DNA of 64,000 nucleotides from Perkinsus olseni (Eukaryota > Perkinsozoa > Perkinsida), in NCBI GenBank assembly GCA_013115125.1, contig JABANN010000078.1, positions 1 to 64,000 of the forward strand. The letters run 5' to 3'. The notes under the pieces were generated by a model, which worked only from the letters and a program-made list of their open reading frames with translations, was not told the origin of the DNA and ran no database searches. Of the stretch, positions 11,603-21,387 are shown piece after piece. Position 1 is the stretch's first letter; the number at the start of each line of letters is the position of its first letter. The translations under genes were made by a program, and so were the position numbers.

Positions 11603-12547
11603 TTACATAAATACATGTCGCAATGACCGTCTCAGAGTGACGTGACTGGGGCGTCGCGGTGACCCCGTCTCGTAGACCCCGTCTCGTAGACGCCGTCTCA
11701 GAGTGACGTGACTGTCGCGTCGCGTCGCGTCGCGTCGCGGTGACCCCGTCTCGGAGACGCCGTCTCTAGATGACGCGAAGTCCAAGGCCTCTACCGTCGC
11801 TACCCAGCTGCCCCTCAAGTCTTGCATTGACTGCAGCGAAGCCAGCTTGACGTGATTGGGGGCAACACCGGTGATTCCAACGGTGTTGTTGCCTTTTGAA
11901 GCCAAAGCCTTCGCGCATGCGGTACCGTGGAAAGTATCATTGCCCAGCACGTGGGTATCGTCGACGAAGTTCCAGGTGCCATAGAAAGGTGTGCCATCCT
12001 TCTTGTAGAAAGTGCCTCTCACAGGGTAGAGATCGGGGTCCGAGAAATCCACAGCGGAATCGATGACAGCAACACGGACGGGGTCGCTCCGCATGTAGGG
12101 CTTGGCCATCTCCCATACCTCTCCCATTCTCATACGTTTGAGATGGTCTTGACACCAAGCCCCTGCGTCGTTAACGTCAAGCTCGGGATCTAGCCATAGC
12201 GACTCAGTCGCCTCGTTAGGGCCACAGTCAATATCATCAATGTGGGGAAGAAGGCGGCTAACGTCATCAAGGTACTTGCATAGCTCCTCGTGTGTAACGG
12301 AATCGGGAGAGGTATGAACCACCTGAACTCGGACGTTGTTGAGAGTTTTCACCGTTGCCTCATCGAGGAAGTCAGCCATCTTCATCATTTGGGCGTCAAG
12401 AGGAATGCCAGCCTCCCTCAGATGGTTAGGGAGGGTGCGGACATCTATGAACATACCGTTAGACATGGTAGACAGAACAGTCTTCTCGTCATAGCGGGTA
12501 GTGGCCTCGGCGAAGGTGTAGATACCAAAAAGAGTTGCGATGCGCAT
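11603..12547 (-). CDS. Subtilisin-like serine protease, N-terminal half (inverted)
   Basis: Prodomain plus first part of an S8 peptidase domain. It starts MRIATLFGIYTFAEA (hydrophobic, signal-like), followed by about 120 residues of propeptide-like sequence, then VAVIDSAVDFSDPDL with the catalytic Asp and DTFHGTACAKALASKG with the catalytic His, and GITGVAPNHVKL. Homology stops at VEALDFA (about 11775). Beyond this the frame enters the satellite and reads Arg-rich repeats until a stop at 11603. The Asn and Ser parts of the active site are absent; they lie on the opposite strand from 12.67 kb. As it stands this half cannot make a complete protease. The sequence is otherwise open, so the break looks recent. 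Confidence 0.85.
   Translation of the reverse strand: MRIATLFGIYTFAEATTRYDEKTVLSTMSNGMFIDVRTLPNHLREAGIPLDAQMMKMADFLDEATVKTLNNVRVQVVHTSPDSVTHEELCKYLDDVSRLLPHIDDIDCGPNEATESLWLDPELDVNDAGAWCQDHLKRMRMGEVWEMAKPYMRSDPVRVAVIDSAVDFSDPDLYPVRGTFYKKDGTPFYGTWNFVDDTHVLGNDTFHGTACAKALASKGNNTVGITGVAPNHVKLASLQSMQDLRGSWVATVEALDFASSRDGVSETGSPRRDATRRDSHVTLRRRLRDGVYETGSPRRPSHVTLRRSLRHVFM
11627..11774. repeat. 66-67 bp satellite, about 2.2 copies, with TCGCG pentamer run
   Basis: Units start at 11627, 11693 and 11760 with CCGTCTC[A/T]. Each carries GTGACGTGACTG, TCGCGGTGACCCCGTCTCG and GAGACG. The second unit contains a run of GTCGC/TCGCG pentamers. The array ends exactly where the subtilisin N-terminal half begins on the minus strand, and part of it is read through in frame after the homologous sequence. 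Confidence 0.85.
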
Positions 12548-12661
12548 GGTAGTAGAGAAAAACGAAACCTAGTGACTTGAAAGCTGAAAGCGATAGAAGA
12601 TTGGTTCGTCATCGGGGAGTACTCGCTACAAGCTCCTCCCGGGGCCTTGATGTGGGGTTAT

Positions 12662-13235
12662 CTTCGCCATTGAGATCAACGTTGAGGTCATTTCGATGTC
12701 GTTGGGCGGCTTCACGTGGGAGCCAACGCGCCGCATGCTCCGTCGAGTACTTGATGAGGTTCAGCGCAATGATATTGTACTTGTTGTCGCGGCTGGTAAT
12801 GATGGGAAGTATGCCTATAACTATTACCCATGCTGGTATGGTGGTTCTGAATCTATCTGCGTTGGTGCTCTCAGTAACGAGCAAGGAACTTACATGGCTA
12901 TGTTCTCCAATTTTGGTGAGCAAGTCGATATTGCTACGTACGGCAAGGACATATGCATTGGTCTCAAAGAGGATGGAAGCCCTCAACTCGCAACCGGAAC
13001 ATCCATAAGTACCCCTATGGTTGCCGGCTTTGTGACTATCCTCCGTTCTATGGGCATCCAGCCTAGTCAGGTCAAGTCTCTACTGGTTAACAATGCTGAT
13101 CCTTTAGACCACGTTGGTAGCGCTATACGACCAGGTAGTGGCGGCCTCAATGCCGTGAGGACCATTCGGGCCGCTATACATGAACTACACAGGCAACTCA
13201 GCCCTGCCGGTTTACGAGGAAATATACAACTTTAG
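12662..13235 (+). CDS. Subtilisin-like serine protease, C-terminal half
   Basis: Homology begins at AIEINVEVISMSLGGF (about 12667), the strand that normally follows the ALDFA segment found at the end of the oppositely oriented N-terminal half. It continues with the oxyanion Asn in VVAAGNDGKYA, a calcium-site-like region, and the catalytic Ser in ATGTSISTPMVAGF, then a normal subtilisin C-terminus ending GNIQL. An ATG at 12696 is available, but a protein starting there would lack the prodomain, Asp and His. This half has lost its upstream region to the inversion. Reading quality is perfect, with no stops or frameshifts. Confidence 0.87.
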
Positions 13236-13239
13236 ATGT

Positions 13240-14199
13240 CGGCGCTATCAATCAGCCGCCTCATTCCTTCGTCGAAAAAAGAACGGAAGTCTTTTTTCTT
13301 AACTGGATTTTCCTCCGCTCCTTGGGTCCACTCCACCAACCCATAGGACGTTTTTAGCACTTCCTACAGTGCAGGACTTACACCTCTCTTACTTGTACGT
13401 TTACGAGTCTTGTTCTTAAGTTATGAGAGAGATGGGGTTGCAAATTGCAGTATGATAATGATATTGCAACTTGCAATATCATTATCATAACGATAATGAT
13501 TTCCTTTCACTCACTGTGAGTGAATGATCATTCACTGACTAGGATGTCATAAACGAGGCGATCTGCAATAAGGATTCCTAAGCGTACAGTGTCAAATTTT
13601 AGTGTTGTTCCCTCTTCGTGTTTGCGGTCAAGTACGGGGGGTTGACAGAGCTCATATGTCATCGTCGCTCGATCGATAATCAGCCGTGACAGCTAAATGC
13701 TCAGGGAGGCGGTATCATTCTGAATGAATGACTCATGCATTTGCGTTTGAGCCGTCATGGACGGTCTGTAGGAATGACGACAACAGCCGACCACTGCATG
13801 AAGCGCCTTTCTCTGTGTTTTCCGTGTTTGTATTTGGCCCGCACGAATGCGTAGCCACCGCACTGTCAGGCTAGTCGTCCACTCGATTCCGCACTTGGTC
13901 GCGCTTCAGAATCGGTCGGGTGGAAGCTAGATCTCCGCTGTCATCGGACCGATGAGGCTTGCTGTGTTGCGTGAGTCTTTAAGTGAGTGGTATTGCTCAT
14001 ATTGTAGGACTTGCATTCATCGTATTTCTACGGAGGAGTTGTTTGTGCCCGTCCTGGTGAAGACGCGCGACGTCCGCGAGCGTAACCGTGCGAGTACTGC
14101 GTCCTCCTCAACTGGACTGTCGACACAACGCGCCATGGGCAACTCTAAAGGAACATGTTGCGTAGCTTCAGCACATAGTTAGCACTCGCTGCGGCACGG
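13240..14199. other. No gene recognised apart from the palindrome cluster
   Basis: A plus-strand open stretch at 13952-14182 (a Cys-rich start, then Ser/Thr-rich) has no recognisable motif and no clear neighbours to splice to. I do not support it as a gene. Confidence 0.4.
13451..13536. repeat. Cluster of three perfect palindromes
   Basis: Arms at 13451-13469 and 13471-13489 (19 bp, TATGATAATGATATTGCAA and its complement, 1-nt spacer). Then TCACTCAC-T-GTGAGTGA (13507-13523), then AGTGAATGATCATTCACT (13519-13536). They sit about 220 bp after the subtilisin C-terminal half. They could act as transcript-end hairpins or be remnants of small palindromic repeats. Confidence 0.85.
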
Positions 14200-15848
14200 T
14201 CAAGAATGAGGACACATCCCTCCAAGAAAGAGGCTCTTAGACTTCCGCACATTCTCTACCAGTCTGGTGTACTGTGGTCGCAGCGTCTCTATGTCGACTG
14301 GGAAGGCTGCCGAGTCAAAACCATAGGACCGAGGAGGATTCCAGTTGTCAACATGACGTATACCAGACCAGAGCGCCAGGTGATTGAACAGACACCAAAT
14401 TGGACACTCGTTCTCGTGAGCCTGCCTATCATGCCACAACTCGAGGTAGCCGCCGTACTTGGGCAGGAAGGTAACATAGGTCGCCCCTGCTCCATGTGAG
14501 GTTATGAGGATATCACTACTCGAGACAGCAGCGATTTGGTCCCGGGGGCTCAGGGTTGCGATATCAACCGCTGAGACTGATACGTTGGCGCTCATCTTGA
14601 GCATATTGATCAGCTCAGCTTCGTTCTGAACCTGCACGTACAGTTGACGTACAATCAAGGTGATGCGTTCTAGAGCTGCTCACCTGCCTGGTCACGGTCC
14701 CGCGACGAGCCAGGAAAAGCACCCGCAGTTTATAGACTTCTATGGGCTTGTTCGTCAAGTTGTAGTGCGATAGTATCGTGTATGCCAGCCCGACGGGAGC
14801 CGCCAGTGGGTGTGTGCATCCTGAAGTAGTGGCGACAGAGACTAATGCAAACGCTAGTCTGGCAAGGGGATAGTCGAGAAGCACCGAGGATACTCGAATA
14901 AGTGCAACCCGCCAGCTTACGGATAGCCACTTCGTAGTGTGTCGCCTGGAAAGGTGTGTTGTGCATGGAGGGTGCAACAATAACCGGCCCACTGAGTAGT
15001 AGGGCTTCATCTTGGATGTCGCCGATGGTGAAAACCTCTCCTGCCAGGGCGTTGATGAACTCAGTGTGCCATACTGGTATATTGTTATCAAGGAAGATGA
15101 GTCTGACATCGGGCCCCGGCTCTATGCCGAAGACCAACAGAGATTGGTATATGTTGAGATAGTGCATATAGCTGTGCCAAAGATTCCTGTCCTCTCGCTT
15201 CCCGTTACTCTCACGCCAAGTCAACACAGTTGCACCGCTCAAGACTCGTGCCGATGGAGCCAGAGCACTCGCCCAATCGGCTGACTCTACGAAGTCCCGC
15301 ACGTAATTGCCCGTGAAGAGGTTGTCATAGTCGATCGTTGCTACTCGCACGTCACACTGGCCGGACAGGAACCCAGGCTGGTAAGTGAAGTATGCGTCTG
15401 GCGTCCCACTCATCCATGCCCTGTGTTTGAGACGAAAGCTCTTCCGGAGCAGTCCTGGCTTCAACTGTATCTTCTCTCCCCAGCACAGATTGGCGTTATC
15501 GGCCGCAACGGGATGGAAGGGGTTGTTAGCTACGGTGCAGTAGAACTTAGTCGCCGCTCCGTCGCAGAGACGCAGGGCTTTCGAGAAGAAATTGTCGTAG
15601 TAGGTGGTGTCGATATAACCGCAGTCTGGGTCACGTGGCTGTCCATCGAATGGGAGTATTGTAAGCCGGGGATCGGATATTTGACCCAGCGTCGGCGAGG
15701 CGGCGCATCCCCCACTGGAGGTCAGCTTTGGGTATTGGGGCTCGGCTACAGACCTGAAAGAGTATGGGAGGGAAGCATAACAACAGCATCCTAGAGAGAG
15801 GCTCTCATGGAATACCTCGGACTCATGTTTGGGTTCTCTGATTGGCAT
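14200..15848 (-). CDS. GT61-family glycosyltransferase
   Basis: Predicted Golgi/ER-type glycosyltransferase of family 61 (the family of EOGT and plant xylosyl- and arabinosyltransferases). Three exons, 15848-14921, 14853-14684 and 14631-14200, join in frame to 509 aa, a normal length for the family. Intron 1 is 67 nt (14854-14920) and intron 2 is 52 nt (14632-14683). The N-terminus has a short hydrophobic run (LGCCCYASLPY) that could be a type II anchor. Diagnostic features are in the C-terminal third: VYKLRVLFLARRGTVTRQ, then ITSHGAGATYVTFLPKYGGY, the HGAG..T...LP pattern of the donor-binding half of GT61. The substrate cannot be told from sequence. Confidence 0.85.
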
Positions 15849-16088
15849 TTCACGTAAGATACGCTGCCTTTATTCTCATCTGCAGTAACTAAGATCGAAC
15901 TGTGTTATAATAGTCTACCTCGGCGCAAAAGTACTTCGCAACGGTCTCGCTGATTCTTTCACGTAGCACCTTTCCCCCTCGGCGTGCTGCTCGCACTGGA
16001 CACCCGTGCAGCGGCTATTCAGATTTGAGCAGTGGTGGAGGGCCGCCTGAAGCATTGTCCGCTGACGGGTGGTAACATCGATCGTCGG

Positions 16089-16532
16089 TCACCGTACTAT
16101 CACCTCCAATGGGAACCATCTATGGTCTCTCTCACAGGTCGAGGAGTAGCACCATAGGGCGTTGGGGCCAGACAGCCCGGTGGAGTTGAGCCTCTTGAAT
16201 CTGGAAAGCTCCTGCAGAGCGGCCAACTCCGTCTCGTCGTGTGGCAGAGTGAAAATGGCCTGTGATTCCCTGCTCACCGTTGGCCTCTTGGCCCGGTTAA
16301 GAGTGAGTCTACGCGATCTTGAGGACATTCCGTATCCATCGGGCTGGGCCGTCTGTAGTCCACACAGCCATCGCAATCGCAATGTAACGAGGTCGAGCCG
16401 CACCTGAGAAACGTCGGCTGCTACCATGGGCGCCCAAAAGGGGGGGCAAGGGGGGCGGACGCCCCCCTCACTCAGCTTCAGAGGGGAGCACTGCCCCCTA
16501 CTGACTTTGCCCCAGTGTACGCGTGCGAGCAC
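16089..16532 (-). CDS. Possible exon, unknown product
   Basis: A 147-codon minus-strand open stretch whose second half has protein-like composition (DETELAALQELSRFKRL, then CYSSTCERDHRWFPLEV). Its beginning runs through a G/C homopolymer hairpin (16450-16467), so the first 30 or so codons are probably not coding. No domain recognised and no partner exon identified. Confidence 0.22.
   Translation of the reverse strand: MLARVHWGKVSRGQCSPLKLSEGGVRPPCPPFWAPMVAADVSQVRLDLVTLRLRWLCGLQTAQPDGYGMSSRSRRLTLNRAKRPTVSRESQAIFTLPHDETELAALQELSRFKRLNSTGLSGPNALWCYSSTCERDHRWFPLEVIVR
16450..16467. repeat. G6/C6 hairpin
   Basis: GGGGGGCG and CGCCCCCC separated by GA, within a 70-bp tract rich in G and C runs (16435-16505). 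It could form a hairpin or G-quadruplex. Confidence 0.75.
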
Positions 16533-16869
16533 GCATGCTCAAGGGGGGCACCGAACCGCAGGTGATGTGTGAGGCGCAATTTCGTAGTCATTTCTTACTC
16601 AATGTAGATTGAGTTGAGTGGTCGTCTCATGATTTGCGAGTCACAAACCGTGAATCTTGGAAGCTTTATCGTTGCAGTTGTTAGATCACGGTCTCATGCA
16701 GGAATCCATCGATCGCATGTTCAACCGTGCATTGCCGCGGAGGGGCCAGCCCTCTTCGAGCTCCTCCCGCTCTGCCTCGGTTCCCGCTCCTGCACTATAC
16801 CCGGCAAGCGATCTAGCTGATGACTCATCAGTGATGAGTGTGGAGACTGTGATGACCTTAGACCTTAGA

Positions 16870-16908
16870 AAGACCTAGACTAGACCTAGACTAGACCTAG
16901 ACTAGACC
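16870..16908. repeat. 11-bp tandem repeat
   Basis: About three and a half copies of AGACCTAGACT, flanked on both sides by GACCTTAGAAA. No gene context is evident. Confidence 0.85.
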
Positions 16909-16909
16909 T

Positions 16910-17520
16910 TAGAAAGGTTGTCAATTCGTTCGTTCTCGCCAATCGTACAAGGATGACACACTTTAAGCCCTTCGACCTCTCCTAGGTCTTTTTGAGGGGC
17001 GCGAAGCTTTCTCTCGTACTTGATAGCGTGGCACGCTAAGCGTGCGAGTCTGCGACTACCGCAGCCCGGTGCAGGCTGTTCAGCTCCGGCTTATGTTTGT
17101 CTTGATGGAGCTCCAATTTTTCACGCTACTCGATGAAACGACTTATCCACTTATGTGAATATGAATCTTGCGTTTTTGATTGAAGTCCGTGGAACACGGT
17201 TCGATGAATCTGAAATTCACAGTAAACCGTTCACTCCACGAGCATCATCTGCCCCCCTGAATATTCCCCTGGTTTGGCGCCTATGGCTGCTACACCGCGG
17301 GCCATGACGTAAATATGATGCTGTCCACGCATTATGTGGTAGAAATAGACAGCATATCGTCAGAGTGCTGAAGGACTCAGTTATCAGTAGCCCTCACCAT
17401 CCAGCTGAGGAGCAGCATGGGAAGTCTCCTGCCGCGTCACACTTCCTCCCGCCGAACTCAGCGCCGCATCTCAAATTTCCAGGGGCTGATCTCTCCGGTT
17501 TCGACGTACTGGTCACCAGT
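16910..17520. other. No gene recognised
   Basis: Mixed composition. A plus-strand stretch at 17365-17607 is probably antisense to the minus-strand gene that starts at 17860. Nothing else seen. Confidence 0.4.
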
Positions 17521-17860
17521 GGGGGCTTTTCTAAAAACTCGGCTTTCGAAGATTTCTCAGTCGGGCCTCGTGTAAGATTCGTAGAAGAATGCCCGGACAA
17601 TGACTGAACCCGACCACGGGTGTCAGTATCTGAGGGAGGTCACCGAAAATCCGTCGTCCAAGGTCAACTCTGAAGCCATCTGGACCAGCACCTTGAGTGT
17701 ACACAACCATCATTTTCTTGGCGAGAGACCTAGCAGCCCGGAGATGGGCCAAGACTTCTTCCAGGGGCTGCTGCAGCTCGGTGCGGTCGAGAAACCAAAT
17801 GTTAATAGCGCTCAGCCCAAGGGTGATGACGAGTAGTGAAAGGACATCGCTGCTGGCCAT
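17394..17860 (-). CDS. Small N-terminally anchored protein, unknown
   Basis: Starts MASSDVLSLLVITLGLSAINIWFL, a good single transmembrane or signal-anchor segment, followed by an amphipathic helix (LQQPLEEVLAHLRAARSLAKKM) and VVYTQGAGPDGFRVDLG. The first frame closes at 17531 (109 aa). A second open frame, overlapping from about 17600 to 17394 and rich in Ser/Pro/Lys, may be joined by an intron. The topology suggests a short membrane-anchored protein with a cytosolic coiled segment. Family not recognised. Confidence 0.45.
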
Positions 17861-17879
17861 CTGAACCCTTCACTGGTCA

Positions 17880-18700
17880 TCTGCTGCACACATTAAGATA
17901 GGGCTAGCCCGAATAATACTCCAATAGGGGCGATGCCACAAGGCGGTATAACGCGTACTATATTTTATTGCGGTAGAAGAACACGTTTTACTCAACTTGG
18001 TGCGGCGCCGCCTCGAAAGAATCGACAACAAGCCTCCCACGGCAGTCCGTGTGTGTATAATTATTGTCAATTTCGACTTTCTATATCGCCAGCAGACTGG
18101 TATTAGTGTAGCTGCTTGATAGTTCCACGTGTATCGGGACCTTCCGATTGCATTTCATGTTCCGTGCTCAACATTACGCTTGGCGTTATTATCACGCGTT
18201 ATACATATCGCGTTATGAGCTCATTTCGCGGTTTACGCGTTATACTCTAAAATTTAGAGTCTAAATCGATGCTCGTAACGCGTTGTATTTTTTTCGTAAC
18301 GCGTGAAACGCCCGCGCTTAACACAACGCGGATGCAAGTCCATTAAATTTCTCTATCTTCGAGGACGGCGAGTGAGTGGGAAAATACTGTCATAAGCTGA
18401 AAGTCCGCCGCGGACTCGAACGTACAAGACTAAGAGCACCAGCGTCAACGCGAGGATGGACTCCATAGAATCCGACAAAGACTGCTATCACCCTCGCTCA
18501 TCCGTCAACCGACAGCAAGGACTCAAGGCGCATGCTAAGTGACCACGTTGCCTTAATTCATCTACCCGCGGGAGGTCCTCGCCAAAATTTTCTCAGAATC
18601 CAACGCAAAGTCTGTCAAATCGGTGAAGCAACATTGATGATGGCGTCGCATGGACTTGCTCATTATGGGCAGGTGGTGGTATTATCATTAGAGATTCACT
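17880..18700. other. AT-rich spacer with CGCGTTAT motifs
   Basis: No gene recognised. Between 18185 and 18310 the motif CGCGTTAT or its near variants occurs several times in both orientations (GCGTTATTATCACGCGTTAT and similar), giving a locally repetitive, palindrome-prone tract. Confidence 0.5.
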
Positions 18701-21214
18701 TCAAGTGTACAAGTGTACACGTACATGCACTAGAAAGGAAACATTAAAACGGCGGATGCTGCAGTTCAACTCTTGTAGGCTACTCCTAGCCTCCAGCGAC
18801 TCTCCCGCACCGGAAGCACCAAGGAAACCCTCGACGCTGAGCCTAGGGTAGGAAAAAACTTGCTTCAAAGTCTCAGCAGTTGATGAGGAGCTGCTTACTG
18901 ATGCGTCGCCGTGCTTGGGGGTTTCTGCAGGTGATGGCAGGATGATAACCGTAGTCCTCCTCTCCTCAATTTGGCTGCTCTCCCCGTCGTGCGTATCCCT
19001 CAGAGATCTGCTCCCCATTGAGGTTGTGGTCCTCGAGAGGGAACGCTTCAGGTCTGGCAGTTTTCCCGCAGCAACGACCTTAGCCAGCTTCCGTGGATCG
19101 GGCATGCGGTCAGGAGTGAGCGTGAACCTCGGGAACCGGAGATCCTGATCCAGAGCATGCAAACAACAGTATTGCCCCAGGCCATCGATCACCCTGTCAG
19201 TGTCGTGTATCGCATGAGTCTTCGCTCGAGGCAGGGGAGAGCCATTGCAACTGGAGAGTCGAAAGGACCCCATGGGCGAGGTCAAGGGTCCCACACCTAC
19301 TTGAATCGAGTGGTCCTTGGTGTTACTCGCGGCGGTGAGGCGTCTGCCGGAGCATCCATCAAGGGTTGGGCAGGTCGTAGGAGGGGCAGAAGCGGCGAGT
19401 CGGCTAGGTGTTGCCTCTCCTGAGACAACCCGGACTTATAAATTCCTATCTCGGTAGATCTCGTACCCATCTAATGGGCTGGAAAAATGCGGTCCTCTTG
19501 AGTTTCTCGAAGGTGAATCGACCCTTCTCCCAGCTGCGGCGAAATGATGAGCACCAGAAGGCGATGAAACGCTTTCTTACGTCAAAAGGCCTTCGAGAAC
19601 TTCTCTGCAATCCTCACTCAAGTTCAAGTTGGTTGTTGCTCTCTTGGGAGGGATGCTCAGGTAAAGCGGGAAAGCGTAGATCTTATCATGACAGGTTACT
19701 GAGGATGAGTGAGGCGAGCTAATCCAATCGAAGGCGGCGGTCCTACGGCCATCGGGGCTTTTACGGAAGGGTACGTCCTTATACAGCATCTCGAAGAATA
19801 TGATACCAACAGCCCAGAGATCACATAGATGGGTGTATGAACCTGACAGGGCAGATGCGGTCGGGATCCAATCCCCGGTAGGCACCTCTAATCATCTCTG
19901 GACTCATGTAAAGTGGGGTACCACAGCGTTCCTTCAGCTTGCCAGACTCCTACAGCGATGAATAGGCTTGCTGATGCTCCCACCTTCCTACCGGTGGATC
20001 CATCTCCGCACAGAGACCGAAGTCCAGCAGCTTCAGATGCCCCTTCTCGGTGATGACCACGTTGTCGGGTTTCACATCACGATGCGTGAAGCCCAGCTGA
20101 TGCACCTGCAGCAACGCGAACGCAATTTTGAGATTACCAATGAAGCATTTCTCACAGCATCCACGCCCAGCAGGATTTCGGCGGTGCAGAACCTGGCTAA
20201 GTCCACAGAGGTGAAGGCGTCCTTGTGGCCCTGCATCAGCTGCCTCAGCGAGCCGGCCGGTACCTCACCACGCCATCGACCTACTGACCTACTCTCCCCT
20301 ACATTCAACTTACCAGCTCCGAGAGCATGTAAAGATTGTTTCGGTCCTGGAATGCGGCATAGAGGGTCACAATCATAGGGCTGTGAGTGCCCTTGAGCAG
20401 CGCCTCTCGCTCCGCCATCACTTGTACCGCACCGTTTTTATATCGGTAATAGTTCTTCGGAAGCACTTTCAAAGCGAACTCCCTGCAAAGCGAAGGAAAG
20501 CAGCGAACCGAGCTGGTGAGGGGGGCACTTTCATCGAGGCTCGTCTGTTTCCAGGACCCGCGACTGCAAGCAGCAGAACACTCACTTTGGTGGCCCATCG
20601 TTTGACGATACGCTTTCCCCCTCCGGGCCCCGATCGAGGATAGCTCGCTCGATGTTTCTATCATGTAGGGTGACTCGGAACACTCTACCGTAGCTGCCAG
20701 CGCCAAGATTGTCGATTACCTGATAGCAAGATGACCGGGATGAGCATGAACACGCAGTGTGGCCGACATCGAAGTTATCTGTGTTCAGGCGTATCCGTCT
20801 CCTTCTGAGCCAGAGGTTGGTCTGGCCCCTGATAACCTCGAGGAGCTCATCGTCTTCATAGGTCCTCGGCGTAGGTGTAGAGTCGTCATTCTGCTGCAGC
20901 AGCTCCTCAGCCACGATAGTCGGTGCCTGCCTTTCTGTCAGCAACCCCAGAGTAAGAACCAGCGAGAGGGCGGCAAGCGTTTCGATTCCCCTCGGAGCTG
21001 GGTTCTTCCGATGAGACCAGCGTCACTGTGATAAACCTACCCGTTGAAGCTCCTCAAGTTTCTGCAACTCCTCTATTCTGTCTCTCTCTTGCTTCTCTAT
21101 TGCCACCTTATACATGTCCATCTTCTGTCGTGTTGACTGGATGCCTGCGCTTGTCTGACTGCTGCAAGTATCAGCGGTTTTCCTGCCCATGGGCTGATTA
21201 GAGGAGTACCACAA
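18701..21214 (-). CDS. AGC-group (NDR-like) serine/threonine protein kinase
   Basis: A spliced protein kinase. An N-terminal charged helix ([20 protein letters not shown]) leads to [14 protein letters not shown], the basic segment before the catalytic domain seen in NDR/AGC kinases. Catalytic motifs in order: glycine loop [21 protein letters not shown] (ATP Lys), ERE..L (helix C), [14 protein letters not shown] (catalytic loop), LKLLDFGLC (Mg-binding), [13 protein letters not shown] (subdomain IX) and [11 protein letters not shown], then [15 protein letters not shown], which fits the AGC end-of-domain pattern before HPFF. A Ser/Thr-rich tail of about 150 residues follows, ending at 18701. At least six introns. 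NDR assignment is my inference from layout; AGC is more certain. The start at 21214 is tentative; a downstream Met (MGRKTADT) is equally possible. Confidence 0.8.
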
Positions 21215-21387
21215 CTTTCTCGCAGGTAGCGCTCCCTACCGAACCGCTCCGCGAGCTTTCTTCAGACGATCGCCTCCACTGACCAAGCCACCATTGACCA
21301 CTCAACAAGAGTACCATATTGATGCGTAGTGTACATAGAGACTGAGAACTTGTATGCTTCAAGGAACAGAACGCTCACACACTAACT

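Noticed and set aside
18185-18310. CGCGTTAT repeats as a CRISPR-like array
   Set aside because: Spacing is irregular, units occur in both orientations, and the genome is clearly eukaryotic.
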